Origin: Plazaster borealis
Lineage: Eukaryota; Echinodermata; Asteroidea; Forcipulatida; Labidiasteridae
Length of the DNA: 64,000 nucleotides
Assembly: GCA_021014325.1 (NCBI GenBank)
Contig: CM037472.1
Span: 34,434,234 to 34,498,233 of the forward strand
Direction: 5' to 3'
In this document: positions 12,280 through 23,814 of the stretch, piece after piece
Layout: each line of letters begins with the position of its first letter
Position numbering within the stretch: the first letter of the stretch is position 1
The notes under the pieces: generated by a model
The model's input: only the letters and a program-made list of their open reading frames with translations
What the model was told of the DNA's origin: nothing
Databases searched by the model: none
Program-made: the position numbers and the translations under genes

Positions 12280-13480
12280 GACTATGCACAGTATTTGGAT
12301 ACGATTTCCTGTTGAACTTTCCCGGCTGCGAATCTGTTTAGACACTGTAATCGCCATTGACAGGAGAGTAACACGTTTCGTGTCCTACCACAAAATGCAT
12401 AGTTAACCTGCTTTCTGATAAAATTTGGGATCATTGGGAACTTCTTGGGGTTTGCAACATTGGGAATCCCTATGGCTGGTATGGCACACAGTTCCACAAG
12501 CTCCGAATCCTAGCACAGACAACTTGAAGACCAGAGCCGGGCTAGTTACCCAATATTGTCCATTCGGATGAAATGTCCTTTATGTTCGAGTCCCTGCAAA
12601 CGGTTCAAGACTACCGTGCCTGGTGCCCCAAGATCAGATGGATGGTGTGTTTCAGGATAACTTACGGAGGACGGACTTTGTGTTGACCTGGGCTGCGAGC
12701 CTGATGTGAACAAGTTCCAGGCACATTTCAATCCCTCTTTCGTACTGTTTGAAGCTGAGTCGTCCTTGGAACTTTACCATAGTCTCGTCAGGTGAAAGGT
12801 TTCGTCCAGGCTGGTACACCCGGAGGAATGATGGTAGTACAATGTCTAACAGTGGGCGTACTTTATAAAGTTTGTCACGGGGAGATTCGTCCTCCACATC
12901 TCTGTTGTTGGCAAGGTGGAGCAATCGAAGGATTGCAGTGAATCGGTTTATGGTTGTCGAGTACAGGGGACTTTGTAGAATTTCAGACCTGGACCGCATG
13001 GAGTAACGAGGCCTTTTGTTGATTCCCATGCAAAGAAAATAGGGCCACGAATGCCATCATTTTAGATACATTAGTTGGCCTCCAAGCACGCTAATTTTCT
13101 GCACCCGCACACAAAGTTTGATCAGCATGACGATTGGTCTCTTCTAACATCAACTGCCACACTACTTCACAAAAGTACAGTTTGAAGATTTGTATGGGTG
13201 AGAATCCATTGAAGTCTTCGGTAGCCCCGGTGTTTGCTGTAAATTGCACGGGCGGTCGCCGGGTGTAGGGCTTTGGTTCACGCCATCCACCCCAAAAATT
13301 CGGCTTCTTGGATGAACAGGATGTCGATTTGGAGGCGATGGGCTCATCATCACTGTCTTCTTACGATACATGTGGTGAATCATCGTCAGAGGACATGTCG
13401 GACCCGCCATCGGATAAGATTTCGTCCAAAATTTTAGCATTTTGATCGGCCATGTCAGAATCCGTGAACTTGAAAATGGC
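12280..13480 (-). pseudogene. Decayed piggyBac-type transposase (DDE_Tnp_1_7 family)
   Basis: Reading the minus strand, piggyBac landmarks appear in the correct order but in different frames. First comes an acidic, Ser-rich leader (about 13480-13300). Next is an N-terminal helical part containing LEETNRHADQ (about 13150-13110). Then a 125-codon segment (13029-12652) holds RPLLDIVLPSFLRVYQPG and LSPDETMVKFQGR, whose Asp (codon 12789-12787) corresponds to the first catalytic Asp. A further frame carries VVLNRLQGLEHKGHFIRMDN, whose DN matches the second catalytic Asp region. Last is a GIPNVANPKKFP-type segment (about 12440). piggyBac transposases insert at TTAA and are usually 550-650 aa. Here at least three frame changes and in-frame stops break the gene, and the third Asp and Cys-rich tail were not found. 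The product is not functional. Confidence 0.8.
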
Positions 13481-13544
13481 GTGGATGCTTGCGGTAGTTC
13501 GCCGTATTTTTGACCGCGTGAGGGCGTATGTGAGCCGAATTCAC

Positions 13545-13625
13545 GTGATGCAAAACAAGTAAACAAACTGGGGGTTTTCATTGTTGTTATTATTATGTTT
13601 ATGTATTTCGTCATTGATCGTGCGG
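13545..13625 (+). repeat. Dispersed repeat, pair member 2
   Basis: TGCAAAACAAGTAAACAAAC, TTTTCATTGTTGTTATTATT and TCATTGATCG match 10979-11062 in order and orientation. It lies just upstream of the transposase pseudogene on that gene's strand. Confidence 0.5.
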
Positions 13626-13629
13626 TCAA

Positions 13630-14489
13630 AAATAAGATCAATTGCAAAAGGACGCGGGCTTTATTGTTGTCGTGCTGACGCACGCGGGGATTGCATGATG
13701 CAGCTAGCAATTGAGGGCGCAATTTCCATTTGAGAAATTACTGTTGGTTCGTGTGCTGTGCCAAAGAGATTCCATGGTAAACAAGAGAGGAACTAGTTCA
13801 GTGCCAAAAGGACTCAGTGGTCACGAAGTGGAATGCTTTTTTGAGCACATCTGGCTCGGCGGTACTGAAAGGGTTAGGCGGTAAAAAAAAAATACGGTTT
13901 GGGCCAAATTTTATTTTAAACACGATTAGGCCGACAGGGTTGCTATTTTAAGAAAAGGACCTTAAATTTGTTTATTATTGTGAAAGCTAGTATGTGTTGG
14001 TTTCAATTTTTTCGAGACTTTTTGCATTCGGGTCCTTTTTCGTTATCGAAACAAATTGTGCTGTAGGCCTATTCGAGTATGTTTTATTATTTTTTATAAA
14101 GAATTATTATTTCTATAAATAGGCCGACGGTCTTTAAACAGTGACGAGGTAAGAGCCGTCTTTATTGTGTAGAAACTGATTTTATTAAATTGTTGACATC
14201 TTATTGTTGTACTTATATTGTAGTTGATCGTAGTCCTGAGATATTTTGTCTTCAATATGAAATCCACATCTATCTCATCGTTAAATTATAGGGACATTTT
14301 TTATAAACACAACCTTAATGACCCACATGCCGCAAATTGAATTAATCGAGGCCATGAAACGACAAAACTGAAATACACAATGCCATTATACTTAACATGA
14401 GTGAGCGATCGCGGGCTGTAATTGGACCTGTTTAAATCGTTTGCTGCTAAAAGCTCCTTTTAAATGAAGGCCATGGATTGTTTTGTTCA
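13630..14489. other. Intergenic DNA, nothing recognised
   Basis: AT-rich; no domain, tRNA or terminal repeat seen. It may include the outer end of the piggyBac element, but I could not place a TTAA-flanked terminus. Confidence 0.45.
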
Positions 14490-14770
14490 ACGTTATGCTG
14501 ATTCATTTTTACAGGCAACATTCTAAAGAAAGATACAATAAAAGTCACGTGTGAAAGTTTCAGCTGAATACAGTGTCTTCTTGCTGATGAGAAAACAGCA
14601 AAAAACCTGTTACGGTATTTTTACAAGGACGTCGAATCCATCCATCCACGTTTAGCGAGATGACAGCGGGTACCAACCGCATCTCTGGCCGCAGCAATTC
14701 CAGAAAGGACACCAACCCTCAGAAATCTGAGAAACGATTCGTTCGTGAATCGTTTCTCAGATTCAATTGT
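14490..14770 (+). mobile_element. Family B dispersed repeat, near-complete copy
   Basis: Carries all family B words in order: GATACAATAAAAGTCACGTG, TTCAGCTGAATACAGTGTC, CCACGTTTAGCGAGATGACA, GCGGGTACCAACCGCATCTC and GACACCAACCCTCAGAAATC. It ends in a strong hairpin, CTGAGAAACGATTC / GAATCGTTTCTCAG. Non-coding. Confidence 0.8.
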
Positions 14771-15343
14771 TTTGGGGTGAAAATTATCCAAGCCATATTA
14801 CTCTTTTTATCAAAATAGTTTAAACTATCAACAGCTGCAGTGCTTCTCACCAAGTAAGTTGTTATGATCATTTTTTTGAGTTATTTTTACCAATCTATGA
14901 CCCTACCTTTAATGACCGCGACCGGCCATTTCGCTAAAATATCCTCCTAGATCAATACAGACCTATAACGATAGCACAGAAACGCTGCCTTAAAGGATCA
15001 AGGTCTTGCTGTCCCTGATGGATTCATCAGCGAATGGTTCGTGACAAGCCTCCAATAAACTCTTTAATCAATAATCTCTGATTGATTCTCACTGTCCGGA
15101 AAAATTACACGCTCTTTAGCCCTGTAATTTGTTGCGCGGAGGGCCTGGGGACCTGGGGGGGGGGGGGGTAATGTGTGTGTGTGGACATACGCATTCAAAC
15201 AGAGGTCTTAACAAAAGGATCCGAGAAAATGACATATCGGGGACAGTCCACGGTTTGTTTCGTGTACAAAACCAATGGGGACGTCGCTAAAAAAATCTAA
15301 AATCAAATCATGGGATGTCCTCGGTTTAAACAATTTACAAACA
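14771..15343. other. Intergenic DNA
   Basis: Contains a G14 run at 15155-15168 followed by a short GT run; otherwise nothing recognised. Confidence 0.5.
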
Positions 15344-15505
15344 TGTGTGTGTGCCCTTACACACGCCAACTTACGGGGTACTTTTAAGAATGGAACAATG
15401 TTCAAGTGGTACCCCACAGAGAATTTCTTCAGAAAAGGGAATAATAGAACAACAATGGAAGTACCCCGTAACTGCCATATGTAAGGGTGTGTGTGTGTGT
15501 GGGGG
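15344..15505. mobile_element. Foldback element (imperfect inverted repeat)
   Basis: GTGTGTGCCCTTACACACGC and AACTTACGGGGTACTTTTAA on the left pair with GTACCCCGTAACTGCCATAT and GTAAGGGTGTGTGTG on the right. The arms are about 45 bp with mismatches and the spacer about 70 bp. The short frames across it are a by-product of the palindrome. Confidence 0.6.
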
Positions 15506-15779
15506 GATACCAACCAATAATAATAATGCACTTGCTTTATTTTGAAACCATCGCTGTAATTAATGTTTAATATTAATTGGGTAAACGACCCTAATTGAAT
15601 GCTGTGGTAAGTGCGTGTGTGTTTTAAGATGAGACGGTGGTCATAAAAAGCAGTTATTAAATTTGATGTCAACTTAATTGAGAACGGCATAGTAGAGAGG
15701 AAGGCCATATTAATTAAAATTCAATTCGTCTTGCTTTCCATTATCATAATTTCTTTGTTGCTACACGCTGGTTTACAAT

Positions 15780-15853
15780 AGATACCAACCGCATCTCTGG
15801 CCGCAGCATTCCCGAACGGACACCAACCCTCAGAAATCTAAGAATTCATGCAG
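15780..15853 (+). mobile_element. Family B fragment
   Basis: Matches only the distal part of family B: ACCAACCGCATCTCTGGCCG followed by GACACCAACCCTCAGAAATC. It is followed directly by C- and A-homopolymers (15871-15908). Confidence 0.7.
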
Positions 15854-15870
15854 AATATATTTTAATTCCC

Positions 15871-15908
15871 AACCCCCCCCCCCCCCAAAAAAAAAAAAAA
15901 AAAAAAAA
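15871..15908 (+). repeat. Poly-C / poly-A tract
   Basis: About 15 C followed by about 23 A. Such tracts are mutation-prone and hard to sequence. It could be the decayed tail of a retroposed copy on the plus strand, but no body was identified upstream other than the family B fragment. Confidence 0.8.
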
Positions 15909-16184
15909 CAACCAAAAAAACAAACCCTCCACAACAACACTGAACAATTTGAAAGCGCAGCATGAAGTAATACATGTACCTCGATTCGCACAATAATGTA
16001 TAAAGGAAGCGGATGAGAAGGTAGTCTTGGCCAAATACGTCAGTGAATAGTCCATCGCTGACGTCTTGGGCCAAGACTATAGGGAGCAGGGAAAAAAAAG
16101 CAAGGCGAATCGAGAGACAAGCAAAACCAACGCATAATACCGTCATTCTGTAATTTATTCAATGAATGATCTGTTTGTGCATAT

Positions 16185-16211
16185 ATGAAGCGTGTGTGAC
16201 ACACGCTTCAT
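16185..16211. repeat. Perfect 13-bp hairpin
   Basis: ATGAAGCGTGTGT and ACACACGCTTCAT are exact reverse complements separated by a single base. This is a cruciform-prone palindrome with no annotated function. Confidence 0.85.
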
Positions 16212-16558
16212 GATAGCGGGGTAAAGACAATTAAATCGATGTATTCGGTCGTGGCAAAGCTGTTCACTTGCAAATTAATTTGGTTTCTAGCTTGAAGTCA
16301 CACTATTTTATTTACATTACTCTTTTTCTTAAACTTGGACTGAAACCTTTAATTTTTTTTAATGATTTCATCATTTATTTTTGGGGGATTTACTTTATTG
16401 GAATTAGTTAGTTTTGACTGGTCCTTTTACGGGCAGTCTTAAACTTTTAGTAAGTTTTGAAACATTGCATGGTGGAAATACAATCTAGTTTGCAGAGGCA
16501 CCATGTACATGAAACTGTTGTTGTGGTGGTTTAAAAGAAAACAGGTGGTTAACAGCTC

Positions 16559-16593
16559 GACGTTTCAATCAGTATGCTCTGTTCGTCATCAGG
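16559..16593 (-). ncRNA. Hammerhead-ribozyme-like motif, probable Penelope-like element relic
   Basis: On the minus strand the order is CTGATGA (16592-16586), a spacer containing ACAG and CTGA words, GAAAC (16566-16562), then GTC. CUGAUGA, GAAA and a (N)GUC/UH site are the invariant parts of the hammerhead core. Penelope-like retroelements are known to carry such ribozymes, with DNA reading like GACGTTTC..GTCATCAGG on the opposite strand, as here. Stem II is imperfect (only CAG/CTG plus one more pair), so activity is doubtful. No Penelope RT was found nearby. Confidence 0.45.
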
Positions 16594-16606
16594 AGAATGC
16601 TGGACT

Positions 16607-17575
16607 CTTTTGCTGTTTGCTGCTGAAGACAGTGGTGCCGATGTGGTTTTAGTTAACAAAGGCTTAGCTCAATGGTGTGCGAAGGCGGGGAAGGTGAACA
16701 GGATAAGCTGGGCTTAGTTCAATGATATGTGTGTAGGCAGAAACTGGAACTGATATATCCGACTATAGGAGGGGAGGGATGTGCTCACTGAACTGTGTCA
16801 GATGGTAACACGCAAGGGAACAGGGAAGGAGAGAGTCTGGTGGAGACCGAGGGTAGATGGCCCTAGTTTAACCCTCCGCAATGAAGCTACCAAAAATGTA
16901 TCGCTCATTCCACCATCCTCATTGGAAGGAAATTTTAATTATAGGGTAATTAAGTCTGTTTGGGGGTGGTGGGGTTGGGGTGGGGGGATGGTTGTTCGAG
17001 TGGGTTCTTGGCGGGGAGTGGGTGGCTGCCACCGGCAAACTTTAAAGGGTCATGGTGACCTGTAAGTGAAACTCAACCCCATGAACGACTACACTATCCA
17101 AAAGGGGTGGTACTAATACAGGATTACAAGAAGTATGACAGGATTTGACCGAACGCTTCGTATTTATTGAAAGAAAAAAAGAGAGAAAACAAATGTGCCT
17201 TCCGCTACAGACCCCTTGGCCAGGCGCAGGGGGGGGGGGGGGTGACCGTGGATATAGGAGATCCATTGGTCGGGAAGAGTGGGAGCCAAATGTCATAAAA
17301 TGTGAAAGCCGAAGTCTTGAGGAACGGTGTCGTGCTTGTAGATCGCGATGGTCTCTCTCGGGTGTCATGCCTGTATAGGAGCGATGATCTCCGCAGAACC
17401 CCACAGTCTACTTGGTGGTCGTAGGATGCTGGAGTGTTTGACGATAGCTGACTTCTCGGACTCTTGGGTCTATCTATATTATACACTAGGCAGCCTAGTT
17501 TCCTGTTCCTGGATGTGCTTGTTACCAACTCACACAGTTCAGTTCATCCTCTTACCGCATTGAGGCGCCCTAGTC
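16607..17575. other. Intergenic DNA, nothing recognised
   Basis: GT-rich patch at 16950-17030 and a G14 run at 17229-17242 create spurious open frames on both strands. No conserved domain. Confidence 0.45.
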
Positions 17576-17930
17576 ATATTGAAGTTACATTATCCTATAG
17601 ACCATGTAACATGTGACAATGCAATGTTTATTAGAGAGCCATATAGCATGGACTTCATGCAGGTAAATTTGTACAAGCTCAATTGAAAACATTAAATCTT
17701 ACATTTCATGGAGATTGCACTGTACGATTTGTATAAACTTTTGATATGAAGAAAGGGGGGCACATCTCAAAACTGGTACAGCGGTTATTTTGTTTGAATT
17801 TATGTTGAAATTATCAATGATTCATAATGAAGTATCTTGCCTGCCAAAAAAAATGCGCTGAATTGTAGATGGTCACTCTTTTTGTAAACAAAGGTTTCAT
17901 GGTCTATATTTAGGCCTTCATACAGATTCA
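17576..17930 (+). repeat. Dispersed repeat Y, copy 1
   Basis: Shares ordered blocks with 33190-33570: CCTAT..AGACCAT, then AAATCTTACATTTCATGGAG plus ATTGCACTGT, a GGGGGCAC word, GTTGAAATTAT.AAT, and GGTCACTCTTTTTGTAAAC plus AAAGGT. The two copies are about as diverged as old transposon copies. No coding frame and no clear termini. Confidence 0.6.
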
Positions 17931-19329
17931 CTATTTGAGTAATCATCCTCGCGGTTCAGCAATCACCCTAAATCCGCGGTTTGTTGTGCAAAACAATATC
18001 GCCATTATTGTATCAAGGCCATGATTTATACACTAAGTGGATTGATTCGAAATTGACTACAATTCTCAAGATTAGTATAAGGAAAGAGAACCTTAACCCT
18101 CGTATAGGTCTTCATGCGTATTTGTTGTTTATTACATGGACACGCTAATTTATTGTTAAGGTTACAAACTAGTATATTATGATTTAGTTTACCCATGCGG
18201 AGGCCGTCAGGCCGACAGCCTTGGCGGGTCTGTAACTTCCGGGTTTAATGTGTTTCTTGATATTTTCGTCCAATATTGGACGAAAATGGGGGGCTCTCGG
18301 ATATGCTAGTATGCAGCTCATGAATATTTAAATCTTTCGTCAGACCTATTGCAGACAACACAGGATGGGAAGCAAATGAATTATTCATTTTGACGTCCAA
18401 TCACGAGCTTCTCTCACTATGACCTTTGTACCATATCGTGCTTGCTGTATGTGATGCGATTTGAGTATATAGTTACCGACTTAATGGCGTTTGTGTGTAG
18501 CATTGTCTCAGCCATTTGGACCGGCAATCTGCGTGATTGTCGCCCAGGCTGGTCAGTCAGCTACAAGTGCTGAACCCGGGCGCGGCCCCTGGAGCTTTAT
18601 GCGCTGCACTCAAGTTCCCTCATTGGACTACCCTGATCATTCGCCATTCTTTTGGTTATTAATTCTGGAGTTGATGTAGTTTCTGCATCTGTCTTTTCCT
18701 GACAAGTCCTCTCGAAGTCCGACTCTGTGCTGCCACACCGTCTTCATACTTTTGAATTGTTCTCAGACAGGGTCTTATAAGAATTTACTGCTAAACAAAA
18801 ATTGACAGGATACAGCCACACATGATACAATGTGAAATAGATTTTTAGCTACCCTTCTAGTGAGTGTACTTGGGAAATTTGGTGTTAGGCAGCTCTTTTT
18901 TAGTGGGGCGGCCCAAATGATATAAAAGGTGCAATGAGCTATATGCCTTCACGATGAAACAATCAATAACGGTAGTTTATTGAGGTCTTTGTTTTGTATA
19001 TTCTACCTCCAATGAATGCACCAACAATGATTAAATCACTGTTTAGTGATGCAAGATGGAGACAGGAGATGGTCAATCGGGCCTTACGTCACCACGAAAA
19101 ACACATCAGAAAAGCGTCTTCCTGCTGGAAAATGGTGTATATATGTAACAACGACCCACGCAACCTCATTTGTTTAATTCCTGCCATATATGCCCTCATT
19201 GTCTTGCTCAGCTGAGGAGAATACGCAACCGTAGATAGATCTTATTATAACAAAGTATTCCCAAAGCTTTTGAAATGTTAGGCAATTTAAAAGGTTTGAG
19301 TACATTAATAATTCCTTCTACGTTGTCAA
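17931..19329. other. Intergenic DNA with one hairpin
   Basis: A perfect hairpin ATTTTCGTCCAATATTGGACGAAAAT-like palindrome lies at about 18262-18287. The frame at 18491-18679 has a superficial VAQAGQ string but no real tubulin-like match. Nothing else recognised. Confidence 0.45.
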
Positions 19330-19339
19330 GAGACCATGT

Positions 19340-20066
19340 CCTTTGCTTCGTCAGTTTTTGAGATATCAGAGGATGTTGGTTTCAGAAACCTTGGTGTTCT
19401 TATGGATTCTTCGATGAGTATGACCGACCAAGTAACCAATATCTGCAAATCAGCTTTTTTTCAAATTATACAATAGGTCGAATCCATCTTGATGATAATT
19501 CCACTCTTCTACTTGTACATGCCTTCGTCACTTCTAAACTCGACTCGTGCAATTCTTTTCTCAATGGACTTTCAGATAGAGAGCTTTCTAAAATTCAAAA
19601 GTTCAAAACACCGCTGCTCGTCTCGTCTCACGCACACCTCGTTCTCAACATAAACCTATCTTAATAGATCTCCATTGGCTCCCGATCAAATTGCGCATCA
19701 CGTATCAGTAAAATCTTCTCTCTTTCAAAGCTCTTCGTGGCCTATCTTCTTATAATTTATTTTCCATAAATATTTTCCTGTGCGTCCTCCTCGTTCTGCT
19801 GGCCAAATCCCAACTGATGCAAATTATTTTTCCCCTTTAAATTCTATGGTCAAAGAGCCTTCAACTTCACTGCACCTTCGTTATAGAACGACTACCTCTT
19901 CATATTCGCCAAGCCGACTCTCTTCAGATTTCGAAAGGGACTTTTAAAGACTCATTGTTTGAATATATCTCGTTTCATTGTTTTTATGTTTTTGTGTTGC
20001 GCATAGAGGCTCCCGCATTAAGCGCTATATAAATGTATCGAATTATTATTATTATTATTATTATTA
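19340..20066 (+). pseudogene. 3' end of an L2/CR1-clade LINE, decayed
   Basis: Conceptual translation in shifting frames gives the C-terminal RT landmarks of L2/CR1-type non-LTR retrotransposons. These are a NLGVLMDSSMSM block (about 19390-19425), a VHAFVTSKLDSCNSFLNGL block (19510-19570; in the L2 consensus the cysteine motif is LDYCN), a KIQKF block, and an ISIGSRSN remnant of the usual LHWLP segment (about 19665-19690). The element ends in an (ATT)n tail at 20041-20066 after an AAGCGCTATATAAATG word common at LINE/SINE 3' ends. Stops and frameshifts make it non-functional. It is 5'-truncated: no endonuclease or YxDD motif was seen. Confidence 0.75.
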
Positions 20067-20224
20067 ATATTAATGTTTTGTAGGGCCTATGTCTTGAATA
20101 GTGTGTAAATAATCTATCACCAATGTCTGAATGGGTGAGAAGAAATGTTGGGCTACACCGTCTCTCTTTAACGAGAGTGTGCCACAGTGTTTTATTGAAC
20201 TTCATGCTTGCTTCAACCCAACCC

Positions 20225-20360
20225 ATGAGCGTATGAGGACTCTTGGGTTAAGGAGTATAGCAGAGAGGTTGATTTGCCCGAAATCGTACACAAATAAAAA
20301 CATAAGTGCTTTTCTAAAACTGGATGAAAAGTCTTGTTTGCTTTCTCTGTCTGTGCGCGA
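20225..20360 (+). repeat. Dispersed repeat, also at 35177-35310
   Basis: GCGTATGAGGACTCTTGGGT, GGTTGATTTGCCCGAAAT, GTACACAAATAAAAACATAA and GCTTTCTCTG words occur in the same order near 35180. Old, non-coding interspersed repeat of unknown type. Confidence 0.55.
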
Positions 20361-20534
20361 AGTTTTCGTACTGTTTTGTCCGATTTTTGAAGGGCAGTTG
20401 CTTATAGGACGCATAGGCTATTACCCTTCTCAAACTTAGCTAATTACCAATCACATTCAAAGTTGGTATTTTTTCACTAAAGCCAATCACTGCTACTATA
20501 CCTGTTAACCTTCTCGTATTGGCTTCTCTCTTAA

Positions 20535-20630
20535 AGTTTAGATTGAAATTCACTCTTATCGAAACTAGTGACAACTGCAGATGAATTTTGTCCCTAGTTT
20601 CAATCGATTAGAGTGAACTTCAGTCTGAAA
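20535..20630. mobile_element. Small foldback element
   Basis: TTAGATTGAAATTCACTCTT and ATCGAAACTAG on the left pair with CTAGTTTCAATCGAT, AGAGTGAACTTCAGTCTGAA on the right; the loop is about 25 bases. Non-coding. Confidence 0.6.
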
Positions 20631-20639
20631 CTGTAGGCC

Positions 20640-23465
20640 TAACACTCTTAGTGAAACACTCGTATGGCACTGCCTCCAGTGTCTGTTTTTTTTTTCATTT
20701 ACAGAAAACTGAGCATGAACACTGTTGCTGTCAGAGAGTTCATGGATGGGGTCGGTTAACACTCTTGTTTTAATGGCCTGCATTTAGGTGTGTTAATGGG
20801 GTGGTGTTGGGGGTGGAGTGGAGGTACACGCAGGATCCTTCGTTTCGCCACTGTGTTCACTTTTTGACCAAGGCACTTTGTCAGTCTTGTCCCTTTCCGT
20901 TTCCCCCAAACTCACTTCTTGCTCTGTGTGCTGTGTTCCCATTTCATGGAACCCGCGTCATTGATGGATAATATTGCGGGATGGATAATATTAGACGCAG
21001 GTGTACCAATAGTTTTCAGCTTTGAATGCAGCTGTGGATACCTCAAACAAGATCTTCAATTTTACGGACATCACTCCCTGTTCTTCAGGGTGACGGGTAA
21101 TATACTTACCTAATCCTAAAAACCTTTTAGTTTTAATCACATAATCCCTCCGTGGACTGCTAACGGCGAAATCTGTCCACATATCAGAGAGAGCTGAAAT
21201 TTGATTGGCAGTGCAAGTGGAAAATAAAACTACATTATGACTTAACCTACAGCTACGAATGGTTAGACTGTAAAAACACATTGAACTTGGAGACTTGAGA
21301 GAGTGTTTGAAAGGCAAGCACTGAAATAAAACTGGATAATCAGTTGAAATCTTATTTTACTTTTCACATGTTATCATGCTAAACATCTGAATCCTTCCGA
21401 TGCTGGATAATGTGTTTTTTTAAGGAATCGTGACCAATTTCACTTTGGAGTATAATCATTGCAGATCGACTAGTTTTCAAGTGACGTATCAACTGTGGAT
21501 ATTTACCATAACGTGGACTCAGGACTCAAGTGTTGTTTAATACGGGATAGTGGTTATTTCTGATGTAAACCCCTCTACATGATTATTGGTTGCAGCTCTT
21601 TAGACCTTTCTTTTGTTGACCAATTTCTATAGGCAACCTTGAGTAACACAAAACTGAATTGGCACAAATTGGATTGGCACAAATTTTGCCTCAAAAAACA
21701 TTTACACCCCTTGGTTTGGTTTGGGTGACAATCATGAATTCGTCGGTGATTTTGGCTGATTTGATAAAGTTGTATTATGATAAATTATTGAACTTTGTTG
21801 TTGTGAAGGCCGCAAAACTTGCGGCTGTGCAATAGAAAGGTCTATGAATGGTTGAGCCCACCTCTCTTGAATCGGCTCCTGTTGATAGTGTTTTTGTGGC
21901 GTGTTCTCCATCCTTCCATCTTGGTTAAAGTTCAATACAATCTAATGTGTATGTGGAAGTATCTATAAAAGTTGTGATTTGGTTTGTATAAATATCCATT
22001 TAAAAAAAGGAAAAGAATAGTTTTCAAGAAAGAAGACTTTGAACTCTTGGAAAGATTCAATGCTTTATACGAGAAACAGCGCATACGGGTTTATGTCCTG
22101 TAGAATTACAATTTTTTACAATATAAAATATCGCCTGCAGACCTATAGAAAATTTAAGTTAATAGACTGGCTTGACTTACTACAGCTTTCAAACTTTGAA
22201 ATATCCAGTTTTGTTCGATTCTAATGCTTTCAAGTCTGTCTTTATAATAATCTTCAGAACGGACACAGCATTTCGCCCCTTGTCAACGACTCAATAAATA
22301 ATGATAAGCTGAACTTGATTATCCCCGAGGTTCCTTTTAACGGATGACTTTACAGGCATCTTCCCCTTCAAGATAAAATGGCCCTAGAGCCTAGAGCTGT
22401 ACAAAGCCGAGCGCAATTCATTTCCAAGGCCCAGGGATGCAAGAAAACAAAACACGATACACCCGGACCCTGGGGACGATATCCAGGGTTGCAAGATGAG
22501 AGAACGGCCATGACAGACACGTGCAGCGTCAATCTCCTTAATAAGGTTTTATTTTGTGTGTAAGTGCTGGTTTATTGTTTATTTTTAATCATTGTGACAA
22601 AATTTAAAGTCACTTAACCTCAATTCCATGTTCACTTACTCTGCAGTTTTAGAGCTTGGCAACAACCATGTTTTGATTCAGCACCACCGAAAACCCTTGC
22701 ACATTAAATTGTGCGTACTACAGAGATGAGGGACCTTGGAACCTAGAATTAATTATATTTTTTCTTATTTTTTTTTCTCTCTGATTGTGCACCTTTGGGG
22801 TATTTTCTGGGGGTTTGTGCTCTTCTGCTAAAAATTGACATCGATTCCAGTAAAATTCATCGGCATGGTCTCCGGAGTAATGCGTAGGCAAGTGTTCTCA
22901 TTTACTGCCGAGTTTTGAGGCATCCCATGGCCGTCTCATAACGACCAACAGAGGCAAACATGTGTTTTTCAGCATTCGACGTTTAATCTGACATATGGAT
23001 TACATAAAATAATTGCATTGTGCCTTGTTCAATCGCATCGCTTTCAGAACATGGTTTGATCTGCATGTACGCCTGAGGGTATGACTACGAGACGAGATTC
23101 AATCAGCTAGAGCGTGAGTGTTTGTAACGACCTCCTCACCTTGTGACATTTGGATGAGTGTAATGATTACGGTTTTTTGTTTACCTTTTTCCCTTCGGTG
23201 TAATGAACGCTTAACGGCTCGTGTTGATAAGGGAGGAGGACCCACGACACATCTTGAAGGGTAATAACCTCTTGATTGTGTAGGGATTTAAATTCCAAAC
23301 AGTACACCCGAGGATTGGGGTTCGGATTGGGAATCAAAACTCAAACAGGGAGAGAGGCTAACTGCCGCAGATGAGCCACACAATACACGTAAAGTTGCGT
23401 CATGATTGTAACTATTGCACGTCAACCATATTAATCATTGCCCTTCATGCGCGCGAACAAAATGG
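20640..23465. other. Long intergenic stretch, nothing recognised
   Basis: Scanned on both strands; frames are short and without domain. No SINE boxes, no long inverted repeat and no tandem array noticed. Simple T runs only. Confidence 0.4.
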
Positions 23466-23469
23466 GTAA

Positions 23470-23802
23470 CCGTCAAAGACCAGTATTCTCACTTTATGTG
23501 ACCCATTATTATACATAACAAAAACCCTGTGAAAGTTAAAGCTGAAAAGAGTAAATAATGAACCTCACCCCCCCAAAAACCAAAAAAAAAAAAAAAAAAC
23601 CCCAAAACACACACGATGTTTTCACTGTTTTCAAACATCAGGTTTGGACTATAAAAAACTATAGATGTGTCATTTCTTAAAATAAAACCTATAGCATTTC
23701 AAGCAAAAATATTTATTTCGAAGTAAGTTTTCCACCATGACCATCTTAAGTCATGTGCAAATCTATGACTATTTATGTTTTCACTCTCACCAATGTTGGC
23801 AC
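23470..23802 (+). mobile_element. Family A-related repeat (60-kb subtype), ends eroded
   Basis: CGTCAAAGACCAGTATTCTC, ACCCTGTGAAAGTTAAAGCT, GTTTTCACTGTTTTCAAA, TTTCAAGCAAAAATATTTA, TTTTCCACCATGACCATCTT and the final CTCTCACCAATG align in order with the copy at 60194-60538. An A-rich slip (23581-23601) interrupts it. The TTAAAGG-type termini are missing. Confidence 0.65.
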
Positions 23803-23814
23803 ATTCTTCAATTT

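Noticed and set aside
13162..13722. 186-codon minus-strand open frame upstream of the piggyBac pseudogene
   Set aside because: The piggyBac leader reads in a different frame over the same bases, so this long frame is a shadow.
15208..15708. 166-codon minus-strand open frame
   Set aside because: It crosses a foldback element whose two arms and GT runs create the frame, and no domain is visible.
18491..18679. Tubulin-like N-terminus (VAQAGQ string)
   Set aside because: Only a few residues resemble the tubulin start; the GTP-binding glycine loop and the rest are absent.
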